Source of the DNA: CALJFL01 sp047633055
GTDB taxonomy: Bacteria; Pseudomonadota; Gammaproteobacteria; Pseudomonadales; Halieaceae
Direction: 5' to 3'
DNA: 64,000 nucleotides
NCBI GenBank assembly: GCA_047633055.1
Contig: JBLIEI010000008.1
Location: forward strand, 1 to 64,000
Shown here: positions 16,110 through 26,829 of the stretch, piece by piece
How positions within the stretch are numbered: position 1 is the stretch's first letter
Layout: each line of letters starts with the position of its first letter
Position numbers and translations under genes: made by a program
Notes under the pieces: generated by a model
What the model was told of the DNA's origin: nothing
Seen by the model: the letters and a program-made list of their open reading frames with translations, nothing else
Databases searched by the model: none

Positions 16110-16991
16110 ATGAAAAATTTCAATAATAAAGTTGCACTGATAACGGGTGGAGCAAGCGGGGTGGGGCGGTCTCTGGCTTTTGCCCTGGGTTCACGCGGCG
16201 CCAAAATCGTTATTGGTGATGTGGACCAGACCGCCATGGCTCAGATCGCTGAAGAGCTGGCAGCCGATGGCATTGATGCGGTGGTGGAGCACTGTGACGT
16301 TACATCTACGGACAGTCTGGGTGCACTTGGTGACAAAGCCAAACAGGCCTTTGGTGGCTTGCATCTAGTGTTCGCCAATGCGGGGATAGGAGCTGGTGAG
16401 TCCGGTGCCATGTGGGACTACTCGGAAAAAGACTGGCAGTGGTGTCTGAATGTGAACGTATGGGGTGTGATTAATTCGATACGGGCTTTGATGCCGCGTC
16501 TGATTGCCGCTGGCGAAGAAGCTCATTTCGTGGTCACCGGCTCGGGCAATGGCGCGTTTATGGTCTTCCCCGATGCGCCGATCTATACCGCCAGCAAGGC
16601 TGCGGTGCATGCGATTACCGAGAATCTACATTATCAGGTGCAGGCGGCTGGCAGCCCGGTGAAAGTCAGTGCGCTGTTCCCGGGGCCGCATGTGGTCGAA
16701 ACCGGCTTGTTTAACTCCGGCCGGGTACGTCCCGAAGCGTTGAAGAAGGACGCTGAGGGTAATGAGTCGGGCATTAATTCGGTCGAGGATATGAAGCGCA
16801 TGGCGGCCGAATACGGTATCGAGTTGCAGAGCACTCATCCCGATGAGGTTGCTGCCATGGCATTAGCAGGCCTGGAGCAGGACGCTTTTTGGTTGCTTGC
16901 TACGACGCCTGACACCGATGAGATGATCCGCCGTCGTGCCGAAATGATACTGAGTCGCATTACACCCAAGCCTGAATCGGTAGGCGCGTAG
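16110..16991 (+). CDS. short-chain dehydrogenase/reductase
   Basis: The 293-residue classical SDR has the cofactor-binding TGGASGVGRS (residues 12-21), an acidic residue after the second strand (IVIGDVDQ), the structural NAG motif (FANAGIG), the catalytic serine in VTGSGNGAF and the active-site YTASK. The acidic DVD suggests NAD(H). It starts two bases after the Rieske gene stop, so the two are co-expressed, and it probably oxidises or reduces the product of the oxygenase. The C-terminal ~40 residues are longer than in minimal SDRs. Confidence 0.92.
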   Translation: MKNFNNKVALITGGASGVGRSLAFALGSRGAKIVIGDVDQTAMAQIAEELAADGIDAVVEHCDVTSTDSLGALGDKAKQAFGGLHLVFANAGIGAGESGAMWDYSEKDWQWCLNVNVWGVINSIRALMPRLIAAGEEAHFVVTGSGNGAFMVFPDAPIYTASKAAVHAITENLHYQVQAAGSPVKVSALFPGPHVVETGLFNSGRVRPEALKKDAEGNESGINSVEDMKRMAAEYGIELQSTHPDEVAAMALAGLEQDAFWLLATTPDTDEMIRRRAEMILSRITPKPESVGA

Positions 16992-17068
16992 CCGATAGTT
17001 TAGCCAGGCGAAAAATCCAGGACGACCGTAAATAAACCAGATTAAAACCGTTAAAACAGGAATAAAAA

Positions 17069-17848
17069 ATGTCAGATCAAACTAACGCGCCTCAGGGCAA
17101 CCCAGGAGATATCGTTAATTGGCCAATGCTGAAGATCGTCTATCGCACTGATCCTGAAAAAATAGCCGCACTGCTGCCGCCTGGCATTGATCCGGGTGCT
17201 CATCCTAACGTCACCGTGACGATTTATAATTTCCCTGTACCCGCTGAACCGGAGTACGGAGTCGTTACCTCGGTCGATGCCAACTATAACGGTATCGAGG
17301 GAGAATACACCCTTGGCTACGGTATCGATCAGGAGTCGGCGATTTTCATTAGCCAGGAGACCAACGGCCAGCCTAAATATCCATGTGACGTAGAGTATTG
17401 GCGTTTAGGGCCACAGGTTTCGGCCAAGTGTACTCACCATGGCTACACCTTTGCCGAGTTTAAAGGCGTGTCTACCGGGCCTGCCGAAATTCTCGAAGAT
17501 TTTGATATGCACGAGTGGTGGATCAAATCGTCACGAGCAGTCAGTGTCGGTGGTCCCGCCACGGGCTTTGATTTTCCGCCGCATGTCGTTCATGTGCGCA
17601 GTCGCTACGGGACGGCATGGCGTGAGGAAGTTCAGGGACAACTGATTTTGCGCGATAGCCCCTGGGACCCACTGACAACCGAGTTGCCGATGTTGGAACA
17701 GTTATCCGCACATCTTTGGTGGCCGATCTTTCTCGATCGCGAGGTCAAACTGGCCGGCGCATTGGATCCAGAGGGGTTCTTGCCTTTTGTCGACACGATC
17801 TCCGGTTCTCGCTGGCCCGGTGAGAACGGCGGACCAAAAAGCGGCTAG
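17069..17848 (+). CDS. acetoacetate decarboxylase-like protein
   Basis: The 259-residue protein has the acetoacetate decarboxylase (ADC) fold signature: an N-terminal VYRTDPEKIAALLPPGI segment, GEYTLGYGIDQESAIFISQE, and a lysine in the position of the Schiff-base region (GQPKYPCDVEYWRLG). Members of the superfamily act on various beta-keto or aldol substrates, so true acetoacetate decarboxylation is not certain. Upstream spacing to the SDR is 77 nt with a weak AGGAATAAAA ribosome site. Its TAG shares the tetranucleotide CTAG with the stop of the converging Lrp gene. Confidence 0.82.
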   Translation: MSDQTNAPQGNPGDIVNWPMLKIVYRTDPEKIAALLPPGIDPGAHPNVTVTIYNFPVPAEPEYGVVTSVDANYNGIEGEYTLGYGIDQESAIFISQETNGQPKYPCDVEYWRLGPQVSAKCTHHGYTFAEFKGVSTGPAEILEDFDMHEWWIKSSRAVSVGGPATGFDFPPHVVHVRSRYGTAWREEVQGQLILRDSPWDPLTTELPMLEQLSAHLWWPIFLDREVKLAGALDPEGFLPFVDTISGSRWPGENGGPKSG

Positions 17849-18318
17849 TTGCTCGTCTTGACATCCTGGGAGGGCAGCGGCACAGCAGTGGTGTACTTAA
17901 TCTCTTCCATTACAAAGCCGGCGCTGACATCAAAAAGGTCGGCGCGAATGAGGTCCTGATACAGACGATCATAGTCTGGCATATCGACCACAACTGCTTT
18001 CAGCAAATAGTCCAGCTCGCCACCCATTCGATAGACCTCGAGGATGCCGGGAATAGACTCGACCACGCTGCGAAAATTCTTCGCCCATTGTTTATTGTGT
18101 TGGTTGGTGCGCACCGAAATGTATACGGTTAGGGTGAGGCCGACTTTCTCCGGGTTTAACAGCGTGACCCGTTGACGAATTACGCCACTCTCTTCGAGTT
18201 TTTGCAGTCGGCGCCAGCACGCGGACTTGGACATCCCCACCTGATCAGCCAGTTCCCCCACGGAGAGCGAGGCATCGCGCTGAACCTTTTCGAGGATGCG
18301 CAAATCGAATTTATCCAT
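17845..18318 (-). CDS. Lrp/AsnC family transcriptional regulator
   Basis: The 157-residue protein has an N-terminal winged HTH (LRILEKVQRDASLSVGELAD, then GMSKSACWRRLQKLEESGVI) and a C-terminal RAM ligand-binding domain (YRMGGELDYLLKAVVVDMPDY). The ATG at 18318 matches the family start; longer forms with upstream starts lack family similarity. It is divergent from the class V PLP-enzyme gene (start 18495), and the 176-nt interval is AT-rich, suited to Lrp-type binding. It probably controls that gene and responds to an amino acid. Confidence 0.92.
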   Translation of the reverse strand: MDKFDLRILEKVQRDASLSVGELADQVGMSKSACWRRLQKLEESGVIRQRVTLLNPEKVGLTLTVYISVRTNQHNKQWAKNFRSVVESIPGILEVYRMGGELDYLLKAVVVDMPDYDRLYQDLIRADLFDVSAGFVMEEIKYTTAVPLPSQDVKTSN

Positions 18319-18494
18319 CAGCCGTACACCTTTTATTGCGCTCGATTCATTATAATCGAGATATAAAACCATTAAAATACATAATATCGGAAAAATAATT
18401 CGGTTATAAACGTTTTTTCCTAAAAAAAGGCACAATGTCTCTGGCTTTTGTCACTACAATCACGCCAATCGTTTACTGTAATTGGAGGTTTATA

Positions 18495-20198
18495 GTGTCT
18501 GATCTCATTGAAAAAGTTCGTCGCAGTGTTGTCGGGGATAAAATCGCCATCAACACCCCCTTCGGGAGTCGGCCTCTGGTCTATGCGGATTACACGGCAT
18601 CAGGGCGCAGCCTGAATTTTATAGAGAGCTGGATCCGCGATCAGGTTTTGCCTTTCTATGCGAATACCCACACTGAAACTTCATTGACCGGGGCTCAAAC
18701 TACGGCGCTGCGTGAGCAGGCTCGCCAGACGATTAGAGAAGCTGTGAATGGTGGCCAGGACGATCAAATTATTTTTTGCGGGCCCGGTGCAACGGCGGCC
18801 ATTAACAAACTGATCGATATCCTCAACCTGAGATTGCCAAGAGATCTCGCACAGCGATACGAATTAGAAGCGCAGATACCGGCTGAGCAACGCCCGGTGG
18901 TATTAATCGGCCCTTATGAGCATCACTCTAACGAGATACCCTGGCGTGAGAGCATTGCTGATGTTCTCGCAATACCGCTCACCGCAGCAGGTCAGATTGA
19001 TCTTGACGTATTGGCCGAGCAACTGGCGACGCACGCCGACCGGCCTTTGATTATTGGCAGCTTTTCTGCCGCTTCGAATGTTACTGGTATCAAAAGTGAT
19101 GTCGAGGCCGTTACCGGGTTGCTCAAGCAATACGGAGCACTAGCATTTTGGGACTACGCTGCGGCGGGGCCTTATGTCAGCATTGATATGAATGGTTCGG
19201 TTCCGCTGGATGCAGTTTTTCTCTCCCCCCATAAGTTTGTCGGCGGGCCCGGAACGCCAGGTGTGCTGGTGGCAAAGCGCTCGATTTTGAACAACTCGGT
19301 ACCGGCGGTCGTTGGCGGTGGCACGGTGGTCTATGTCACGCCTCAAGACCATCTGTTTATTCACGATCATGAGCGGCGGGAGGAGGGTGGTACCCCCGCC
19401 ATTGTGGAATCGATTCGTGCGGGCCTGGTGTTTAAGTTGCAGCAGGATGTCGGTATAGACGAGATTGAGCGTCGCGAGCACAGCTTTATCACTCGAGCCA
19501 TGTCTCGCTTGCGAGCATGTCCCGGGATCGAAATTCTAGGGAACCTGAAAGCGCCGCGCCTGTCGATACTCTCACTGCGCGTCAAATGTGGAGAGCTCGA
19601 CTTGCACTATGGTTTTGTAGTGTCGCTACTCAATGACCTGTTCGGTATTCAAGTGCGCGGTGGATGCTCCTGCGCTGGGCCCTATGGGCACAGTTTGCTG
19701 GGCATGTCGATGGCGGTCAGTCGTGCTATCGAGAAGAAAATCCAACAGGGTGCGGTGATCTTACGGCCGGGCTGGGTACGGTTGAATTTTAATTACTTTA
19801 TTAGTGAACAAGAATTCGACTATCTACTCGGCGCAATAGAACAGGTCGCTGAACATGGCTGGCGTCTGCTGCCGTATTACCATTTCGACACGGGCAGCGG
19901 GGTTTGGTGCTACCAGGGCAATGAGATGCCGTTGCCAGTGTCACTCTCTGCGCTGGACTTCAACGCGACTGAAAAACGGACCGGACAAGAGGATGCTGCG
20001 GTGTTTTCTCTTCCTGATCTGCTGCAGCGCGGCGAAGTTGAATTGCTGGCTGACCGTAGTGACCAGGAAAGCTATGACTTATTGTTGACTGACAGTATAG
20101 AAGCTCTCCGCTGGTTTGTTCTGCCACAGGACGTGCGTGCGCTTTTGCCTGAATGCTCGGGCGTAAATGACGTGGCGGAATTCGCGAAAACCTGCTAA
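18495..20198 (+). CDS. class V aminotransferase / cysteine-desulfurase-like PLP enzyme
   Basis: The 567-residue protein has a PLP fold type I core of the NifS/class V family: THTETSLTGAQTT, EHHSNEIPWRES, FWDYAAAGPY and the PLP-lysine motif SPHKF (Lys247). A GGCSCAGPYGH loop (~389-399) carries cysteines in the place of the desulfurase catalytic Cys. The last ~130 residues extend past the usual core and end in a region I do not recognise. The start is GTG at 18495 with GGAGG six bases upstream, so the ATG-like codon at 18435 is not needed. The actual reaction (desulfuration, lyase or transamination) is open. A divergent Lrp regulator suggests amino-acid-linked control. Confidence 0.82.
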   Translation: MSDLIEKVRRSVVGDKIAINTPFGSRPLVYADYTASGRSLNFIESWIRDQVLPFYANTHTETSLTGAQTTALREQARQTIREAVNGGQDDQIIFCGPGATAAINKLIDILNLRLPRDLAQRYELEAQIPAEQRPVVLIGPYEHHSNEIPWRESIADVLAIPLTAAGQIDLDVLAEQLATHADRPLIIGSFSAASNVTGIKSDVEAVTGLLKQYGALAFWDYAAAGPYVSIDMNGSVPLDAVFLSPHKFVGGPGTPGVLVAKRSILNNSVPAVVGGGTVVYVTPQDHLFIHDHERREEGGTPAIVESIRAGLVFKLQQDVGIDEIERREHSFITRAMSRLRACPGIEILGNLKAPRLSILSLRVKCGELDLHYGFVVSLLNDLFGIQVRGGCSCAGPYGHSLLGMSMAVSRAIEKKIQQGAVILRPGWVRLNFNYFISEQEFDYLLGAIEQVAEHGWRLLPYYHFDTGSGVWCYQGNEMPLPVSLSALDFNATEKRTGQEDAAVFSLPDLLQRGEVELLADRSDQESYDLLLTDSIEALRWFVLPQDVRALLPECSGVNDVAEFAKTC

Positions 20199-20254
20199 AA
20201 CGACGTTTGGAACGTTACATTAAAATTCGCTGCTAATAGAATCTGGAGCAAAAC

Positions 20255-21460
20255 ATGCCGATGTTCATCAGGAAGATTAAACACGTCTTGTACTTAAAGT
20301 TGATGATGTTCTTTGTGAAACTGACACCTGGCGCCAATTATACGGTTTTTGCCGGTGCCGGCAGTTCTCGCCAGCTTTGCGATTTTATTGCGCGAATGGG
20401 TGTGTCCAGAGTTTTGATTGTTACCGATAAAGCGCTGCGGGAGCTGGGCGTGGTTGATCAGGCCATCTCCGGGTTACTGGAAGCGGATGTTGACCTGGCT
20501 TATTTTGACGGGGTGCTGCCAGATCCTACCTATGCTCAGGTTGAGGCGGGCGCTGCAGTAATGCGAGAGCACAAAAGTGACATTGTTTTAGCGGTGGGCG
20601 GCGGCTCTGCGATTGATGCAGCGAAAATTATAGCCGCATCTTACGCCAATGATACCAATCCACGGGACTGGGTCGGCTTTGGCAAAGTCAAACATGAGAT
20701 ACCTAAAATCTACGCCATTCCGACCACATCGGGCACCGGCTCAGAGGCGACGATGGGTGCGGTGATCTCAGATCCGGAAACCCATGAGAAGGGTGTTATT
20801 TCAGGTGGGACTTTATTACCTTCCGCCGCGGCGCTGGACCCTTCGCTGATTCTGGGATTGCCAGCTGCCATTACTGCAGCAACAGGGATGGACGCACTGA
20901 CTCATGGCATCGAGGCTTATATTGGCGTATGGGAAAGAGGCACCAGGAAAGAACACTCACGGGCGGCAATTAAACTGGTCTTCGAGAATTTGGTGGATGC
21001 CTGCGATGACGGCAGTAACCTCGCCGCCCGTGACGCGATGTCGATGGCAGCTTATTATGCGGGTATTGCTATCAACCAGGTTAATGTTGGCAATGTTCAT
21101 GCCATCGCACATCAGCTAGGCGGTAAATACGGTATCCCGCACGGCTTGGCTAATGCGCTGGTTTTACCTTCAGTGCTGGAATTTTGTCGCGAGGAGTCAC
21201 AAACAGAATTGGCGGAACTCGCCGTATTGATTGGTGCTGGAGATCCCGGGGACAGTCAGGAGGAGCTTTCGCGTGCCTTCATCGCCGCTGTGCGTGATCT
21301 ACGAACAGCAGCGCATATTCAAGATCACTCAGAAAAAATAAAAGCGGAAGACTATCCCTACCTGGCCCGTCTTGCGATGGCTGAGGGCGACAGTTATGCG
21401 GTACCACGGTTGCTGGATTATCGCAGCACAGTTAGCATTCTGAGCCAGATTACTGCCTAA
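20255..21460 (+). CDS. iron-containing (group III) alcohol dehydrogenase
   Basis: The 401-residue protein has the nucleotide-binding GGGSAIDAAK, the TTSGTGSEAT motif, and the metal-ligand segments AALDPSLILGLP, GMDALTHGIEAY and NVHAIAHQLGGKYGIPHG, which supply the Asp and three His ligands. These define the Fe-ADH family (AdhB/YqhD/FucO-like). The N-terminal ~20 residues (FIRKIKHVLYLKLMMFFVKL) are basic and hydrophobic and resemble Pseudomonas-type Fe-ADHs. It lies 56 nt after the PLP-enzyme gene and is probably co-transcribed. The substrate is likely a short- to medium-chain alcohol or aldehyde. Confidence 0.92.
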   Translation: MPMFIRKIKHVLYLKLMMFFVKLTPGANYTVFAGAGSSRQLCDFIARMGVSRVLIVTDKALRELGVVDQAISGLLEADVDLAYFDGVLPDPTYAQVEAGAAVMREHKSDIVLAVGGGSAIDAAKIIAASYANDTNPRDWVGFGKVKHEIPKIYAIPTTSGTGSEATMGAVISDPETHEKGVISGGTLLPSAAALDPSLILGLPAAITAATGMDALTHGIEAYIGVWERGTRKEHSRAAIKLVFENLVDACDDGSNLAARDAMSMAAYYAGIAINQVNVGNVHAIAHQLGGKYGIPHGLANALVLPSVLEFCREESQTELAELAVLIGAGDPGDSQEELSRAFIAAVRDLRTAAHIQDHSEKIKAEDYPYLARLAMAEGDSYAVPRLLDYRSTVSILSQITA

Positions 21461-21474
21461 CCGTAGCCCAAGGA

Positions 21475-23288
21475 TTACGGCTGAAAAATAGTGGCACCTG
21501 ATTCCGCGCCATTGACCGCGTTACGCATATGGGCAAACAGCTCCCGTCCTGTACCGTATTCATTATTGGTATTATCGTGAGTCGCAACCTCGCGCTGACG
21601 CCACTCGTCCATCGGTACAAGGGCGGTGAGTTCACCGGTGCTGGCGTTTAAACGCAATAAGTCACCGTCTCTGACTTTTGAAATGGGGCCGCCCGAAAGT
21701 GCCTCCGGAGTCACGTGGATAGCGGCGGGAACTTTGCCCGAAGCGCCCGACATGCGGCCATCCGTGACCAGGGCCACTCGAAACCCACGGTCCTGCAAAA
21801 TACCCAGATACGGTGTCAGTTTGTGCAGTTCCGGCATACCGTTTGCCTTGGGGCCCTGAAAGCGAACTACGGCAATCATATCGCCGTTCAGCTCACCGTT
21901 TTCAAATGCTACTTTGAGACTGTTTTGATCTTCAAAGATTTTGGCAGGGGCCTCTATGAGATGGTGCTCCGGAGCCACCGCCGAAATTTTTATTACGCTG
22001 CGCCCGAGATTACCCTCTAGCAGTCGCAGACCGCCTTCCGGGTCAAACGGCTTATCTGCGGGTCGCACTACTTCGGTATCGCCGCTAACGCCTAGCCCCT
22101 GAACATGGATTAGTCTCCCTTCGCTGAGCCGTGGCTCCAGAGTGTAGTGGCGAAGGCCTTTACCCCAGACAGTACTGACATCTTCATGCAGCATACCGTG
22201 GTCCAGCAATGTACGGATAACAAATGCGGTGCCGCCAGCAGCATGGAAGTGGTTTACATCCGCGCTGCCATTTGGATAAACCCGAGATACCAGGGGCGTA
22301 ATCGCCGACAGATCGCTAAAATCCTGCCAGTCGAGCAGGATTCCAGCTGCGCGTGCTATCGCGATCCAGTGAATGCTGTGGTTGGTCGAGCCGCCGGTTG
22401 CCAATAGGGCGACCACAGCATTGACGATGCACTTCTCATCCACCACTTCCGCCATAGGTGTGTATTCTTTACCGAGTGCGGTGATCTGGCAGAGGCGCTG
22501 TGCCGCCGCAATAGTCAGTTGATCACGCAAAGGAGTCCCCGGGTTTTCAAACGCTGCGCCGGGAACGTGCAAGCCCATGACTTCCATTAACATCTGATTG
22601 CTGTTGGCAGTACCGTAAAAGGTGCAGGTGCCTTCCCCGTGATAGGCAGCGGATTCCGCATCCAGTAATTCTTCACGGCCAATTTTGCCTTCGGCAAACT
22701 GTTGCCGAATGGCGGCTTTCTCTTTATTCCCCAGCCCCGATGTCATTGGTCCCGCCGGCGCAAAGATTACCGGCAGATGACCAAAGCTGAGTGCGCCTAT
22801 CATTAGACCGGGCACGATCTTGTCACAAACGCCCAGGCACAGCGCTCCGTCAAACATGTTGTGAGACAGTGAGATGGCAGTGGCCCCGGCAATGATGTCC
22901 CGACTGAACAGGCTTAGCTCCATTCCCGCCGTGCCCTGTGTTACCCCATCGCACATCGCCGGCACGCCCCCGGCTACCTGTGCCGTGCTGCCGACCGCAT
23001 GGGCGGCCTGTTTGATCAACCGCGGATATTCCTCCAGCGGCTTGTGTGCGGACAACATGTCATTGTAGGCGTTGATGATGCCGATGTTGGCAGATTCGGT
23101 GAGCCTTAGCATCTGCTTGTCATCGTTGTTAGAGGCGGCAAAGCCATGTGCCAGATTGCTGCAGCTGAGGCTGCCCCGCAGTGGTCCCTGCCTGCGCATT
23201 TCGTTAATGCGATCCAAGTAAGTGCGGCGTGAATTTTGACTGCGATCGACAATGCGGTCGGTGATTTCATTCAGGGTAGGTTTGCTCA

Positions 23289-23289
<1 letters not shown>
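21475..23289 (-). CDS. edd: phosphogluconate dehydratase
   Basis: The 604-residue enzyme of the Entner-Doudoroff pathway converts 6-phosphogluconate to 2-keto-3-deoxy-6-phosphogluconate in the cytosol. It has the IlvD/Edd family features: SLSHNMFDGALCLGVCDKIV with cluster cysteines, GTCTFYGTANSNQMLME, and the C-terminal DGRMSGASGK. Length is as expected for Edd. The ATG at 23289 overlaps the pgl stop (TGATG), which indicates translational coupling; a GTG at 23301 is less likely. It is last gene of the zwf-pgl-edd operon. No KDPG aldolase (eda) is in the window. Confidence 0.96.
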
Positions 23290-23964
<675 letters not shown>

Positions 23965-23972
<8 letters not shown>

Positions 23973-25416
23973 ACCAACTACGTCCATCCACTGCCACCAG
24001 TGCTGTTGCGGCATTAGGTCCCATGGTACCTGATATATAGGATTTGACAGGTATCCCCGCCTCATCCCAGGCCTTGATAATTGTATCGATCCAGCGCCAG
24101 GCTATTTCCACTTCGTCACGACGCATGAACAGAGTCTGGTCGCCGTTGATGGCATCCAATAGCAGGCGTTCATAAGCGTCATAACTATCGTCAGTTTCAT
24201 CGGCATCATCGGTGAGTTGTAACTCAACGGGTTGTAATCTCAGCCCGCGTGTAAGACCGGGTTTTTTGTTAAGGGTGTGAAGGGTGATGGTTTCCTCGGG
24301 CTGCAATCGTATTACCAGTTTGTTGGTAAGCTCGTTGGGATCGTTGGAAAACAGCGAAAAGGGTAGCCGCTTCAACTCAATAACGATTTCTGAATAGCGC
24401 CGGGTCAGTCGTTTTCCAGTGCGCAGATAGAACGGTACGCCAGCCCAACGCCAGTTATTTATAGTCGCTTTTACGGCGACATAGGTTTCTGTAGATTCGG
24501 CATCTTTGTACTCGGCCTCCTCCAGGAAACCGGACACAGCCTGACCCCCTACCGCGCCGGCATCATAGCGGCCCCGCACTGTAGTTTCTCTTACTGTGTC
24601 TTTGGTTATGGGTTGCAGACACCGCAGCACTTTCATCTTTTCGTCGCGCACATCCTGTGGCCTGAGACTTGCGGGTGGTTCCATGGCGACGATAGACAAC
24701 ACCTGCAGGAGGTGGTTTTGCACCATGTCACGCAGGGCGCCCGTCTGTGCATAGTAGCTGCCACGACCCTCTACCCCTATTTCCTCTGCCACAGTGATCT
24801 GAACGTTATCAACAAAGGTGTTATTCCATACGGGGTGTAGCAGAGGGTTGCCGAACCTCACGGCAAGCAGGTTTTGTACGGTCTCCTTACCGAGGTAATG
24901 GTCTATACGAAAAGTGGACTCTTCACTAAAAACTTCCGCCACCTGTTCGTTGATTTCACGGCAAGATTCCAGATCGTGCCCCAGTGGCTTTTCCAGCACA
25001 ACGCGACTGCTTAAATTGGTGACGCCCGCGGATTTCAGATGGTGACAGATGGTGCCATAAAGTGAGGGCAGGGTTGCCAGATAGTAGAGCTTTATGCTGT
25101 CTTTCTCCGACAGCATTTCTGCCAACTGACAATAGTCGTCGTTGTGGTCGGCGTCGATTTTTACATAATGCAGGCTGTCCTGAAACTTGGTCCAGATAGC
25201 CTCGTTCCAGTCCTTGATAGGCAGAAACTTCTGCAGATTAGCATGCGCCTCCTCGCGAAAAGTTTCGGTATCCATCGTGCCGCGCCCAGTGGCGATTATT
25301 CGCTGAAGGCTATCCGCCAGGCCGTGGCGGTGCAGCTGAAAAAGCGCCGGCAGCAGTTTGCGGGTAGAGAGATCGCCAGTTCCACCAAATATAATTAAAT
25401 CAACAAGTTGACTCAT
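23965..25416 (-). CDS. zwf: glucose-6-phosphate 1-dehydrogenase
   Basis: The 483-residue NADP-dependent enzyme begins the oxidative pentose phosphate and Entner-Doudoroff routes. It shows IIFGGTGDLSTRKLLPALF (cofactor fingerprint), the EKPLGHD segment, and the catalytic RIDHYLGKE. Length is normal. The ATG at 25416 gives the family-typical MSQLVDLI start; an ATG 9 nt upstream is also possible. It heads the zwf-pgl-edd operon, so glucose is probably catabolised by the Entner-Doudoroff pathway. Confidence 0.96.
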
Positions 25417-25553
25417 ACACGTCATTCCCTAAAAAAATTGGTCAAGGATTAGTGCCACTTCAGCCTACATCTGAGTATCGCGGTTCGAGTGGGTCTTGCC
25501 CTGTTTCGCTTTGCACAATATCACCATACTCTCGCCAGTCCCGACAGAGGAGA

Positions 25554-26627
25554 TTAAATAGCCTCAGCCAGAGGGATTCTCTTATACCAATCAACGCCAT
25601 GCTCATCCCGGCTTCGAGAGATGCGCCGCCTACCGAGTAAGCAGCTCAGGTGCGCCAGGGTTTCTCCAGTCGCCAGACCCAGACTGTCCTGTTCAATTTT
25701 GCGGCTGAAGAGCGCCGAAAAGCACTCGACCGCTCGGCGCGGTTCCTCGAGAAAGTCACACAAACTGTCCAAGTCGTCTTCATGGGCTTCGATCAGCTGG
25801 GTTAGGCGAGTGTGCAGACCGCGAAAGGGTGCCTCGTGAGAGGGCAGCACCAGCAGATTCTCCGGCAAAATGTCGCGTATTCTAGCAGTGGATCTGAGCC
25901 ATTCGTTCAACGGGTCACCCTGCGGTTCAGTGGGGAAAACGCTGACATTAGAGGTGATTCTGGGGAGTACCTGGTCGCCGGAAATAAACAACTTCAAGGC
26001 GGGACAATATAGCGCTACGTGCTCAGGCGAGTGTCCGCTGCCGACAATGACCTGCCAATAGCGATCTCCTACGGTAATAGTTTCGCGATCAACAAGGCGC
26101 CTAAAACTATCAGGCAATGTCGAGATCGCCTTTCCGAAGCCGCCGAATCGATTGCGGTACCGCTCCAGCTGCTCTTCGTTATAGCCGGCGGCGCGATAAA
26201 AATTTATGGCGACGTCAGGCGCTTCCCTGCCGGTGTCTGCCGTCATTGCGCGGCACATAAGGAATTCCTCTCGTGACATCCACAGCTCACAGTCGAAGCG
26301 TTCGGTGAGCCAACCCGCCAGCCCTACGTGGTCCGGATGCAGGTGGGTGCAGATAACGCGGACAACCGGTTTATTGGCCATGAAACCGGTAAACAGCTTT
26401 TCCCAGGTTTCGCGGGCACTGCGGATATTGAGACAGGTGTCGACCACCGTCCAGCCGTCATCGTCTTCCAGCAGCCAGAGATTGATATGATCGAGTGACA
26501 TGGGCATGGCAAAGCGCACCCAATAGACGCCATCGGCAATTTTTTGGGGGACACCCGCCTCGGGGTTGATTTTTCTGCCAAACGGGTAGCTGAGGTCGCG
26601 ATAGACTTCGGGGCTGTCGGGGAGCAT
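25554..26627 (-). CDS. metallo-beta-lactamase fold hydrolase
   Basis: The 357-residue protein has an MBL metal-binding motif THLHPDHVGLAGWL (H-x-H-x-D-H), an upstream TVVDTCLNIRSARETWEKL strand-helix, and a later SGHSPEHVALYCP and ISGDQVLP that supply further metal ligands. The C-terminal ~100 residues are an alpha-helical extension as in the LACTB2-like or MBL-phosphotriesterase-like subgroup. The ribosome site at the ATG (26627) is poor. The gene is 202 nt downstream of an acyl-CoA ligase on the same strand; the two recur together in acyl-CoA catabolic loci, and a thioesterase- or lactonase-like role is possible but unproven. Confidence 0.88.
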   Translation of the reverse strand: MLPDSPEVYRDLSYPFGRKINPEAGVPQKIADGVYWVRFAMPMSLDHINLWLLEDDDGWTVVDTCLNIRSARETWEKLFTGFMANKPVVRVICTHLHPDHVGLAGWLTERFDCELWMSREEFLMCRAMTADTGREAPDVAINFYRAAGYNEEQLERYRNRFGGFGKAISTLPDSFRRLVDRETITVGDRYWQVIVGSGHSPEHVALYCPALKLFISGDQVLPRITSNVSVFPTEPQGDPLNEWLRSTARIRDILPENLLVLPSHEAPFRGLHTRLTQLIEAHEDDLDSLCDFLEEPRRAVECFSALFSRKIEQDSLGLATGETLAHLSCLLGRRRISRSRDEHGVDWYKRIPLAEAI

Positions 26628-26829
26628 AGGAAAGAGTCCGCAGGATTTAGGGTACCCAGTTTGAAGTTTGGGGCTGAGGATGTCCAGAGCGGCGCGGTTG
26701 TTAAAACTGCGCCGTTATGGGGCATATTCGCCCTCCGCTTCATGTCTTCAAAATCTGATCCTCGTCGGCTCCTTGGTAACTTACCTTGTTTTGTGAAGTG
26801 GAACGGAAATCAGGTATGAGCTACGAATT

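Noticed and set aside
23973..24065. N-terminal extension of Pgl
   Set aside because: It reads through the end of zwf in another frame; the ATG at 23972 overlapping the zwf stop gives the family start.
26324..26743. Alternative minus-strand frame of 139 codons overlapping the start of the MBL hydrolase
   Set aside because: No recognisable domain, while the overlapping frame has the full HxHxDH motif and family length.
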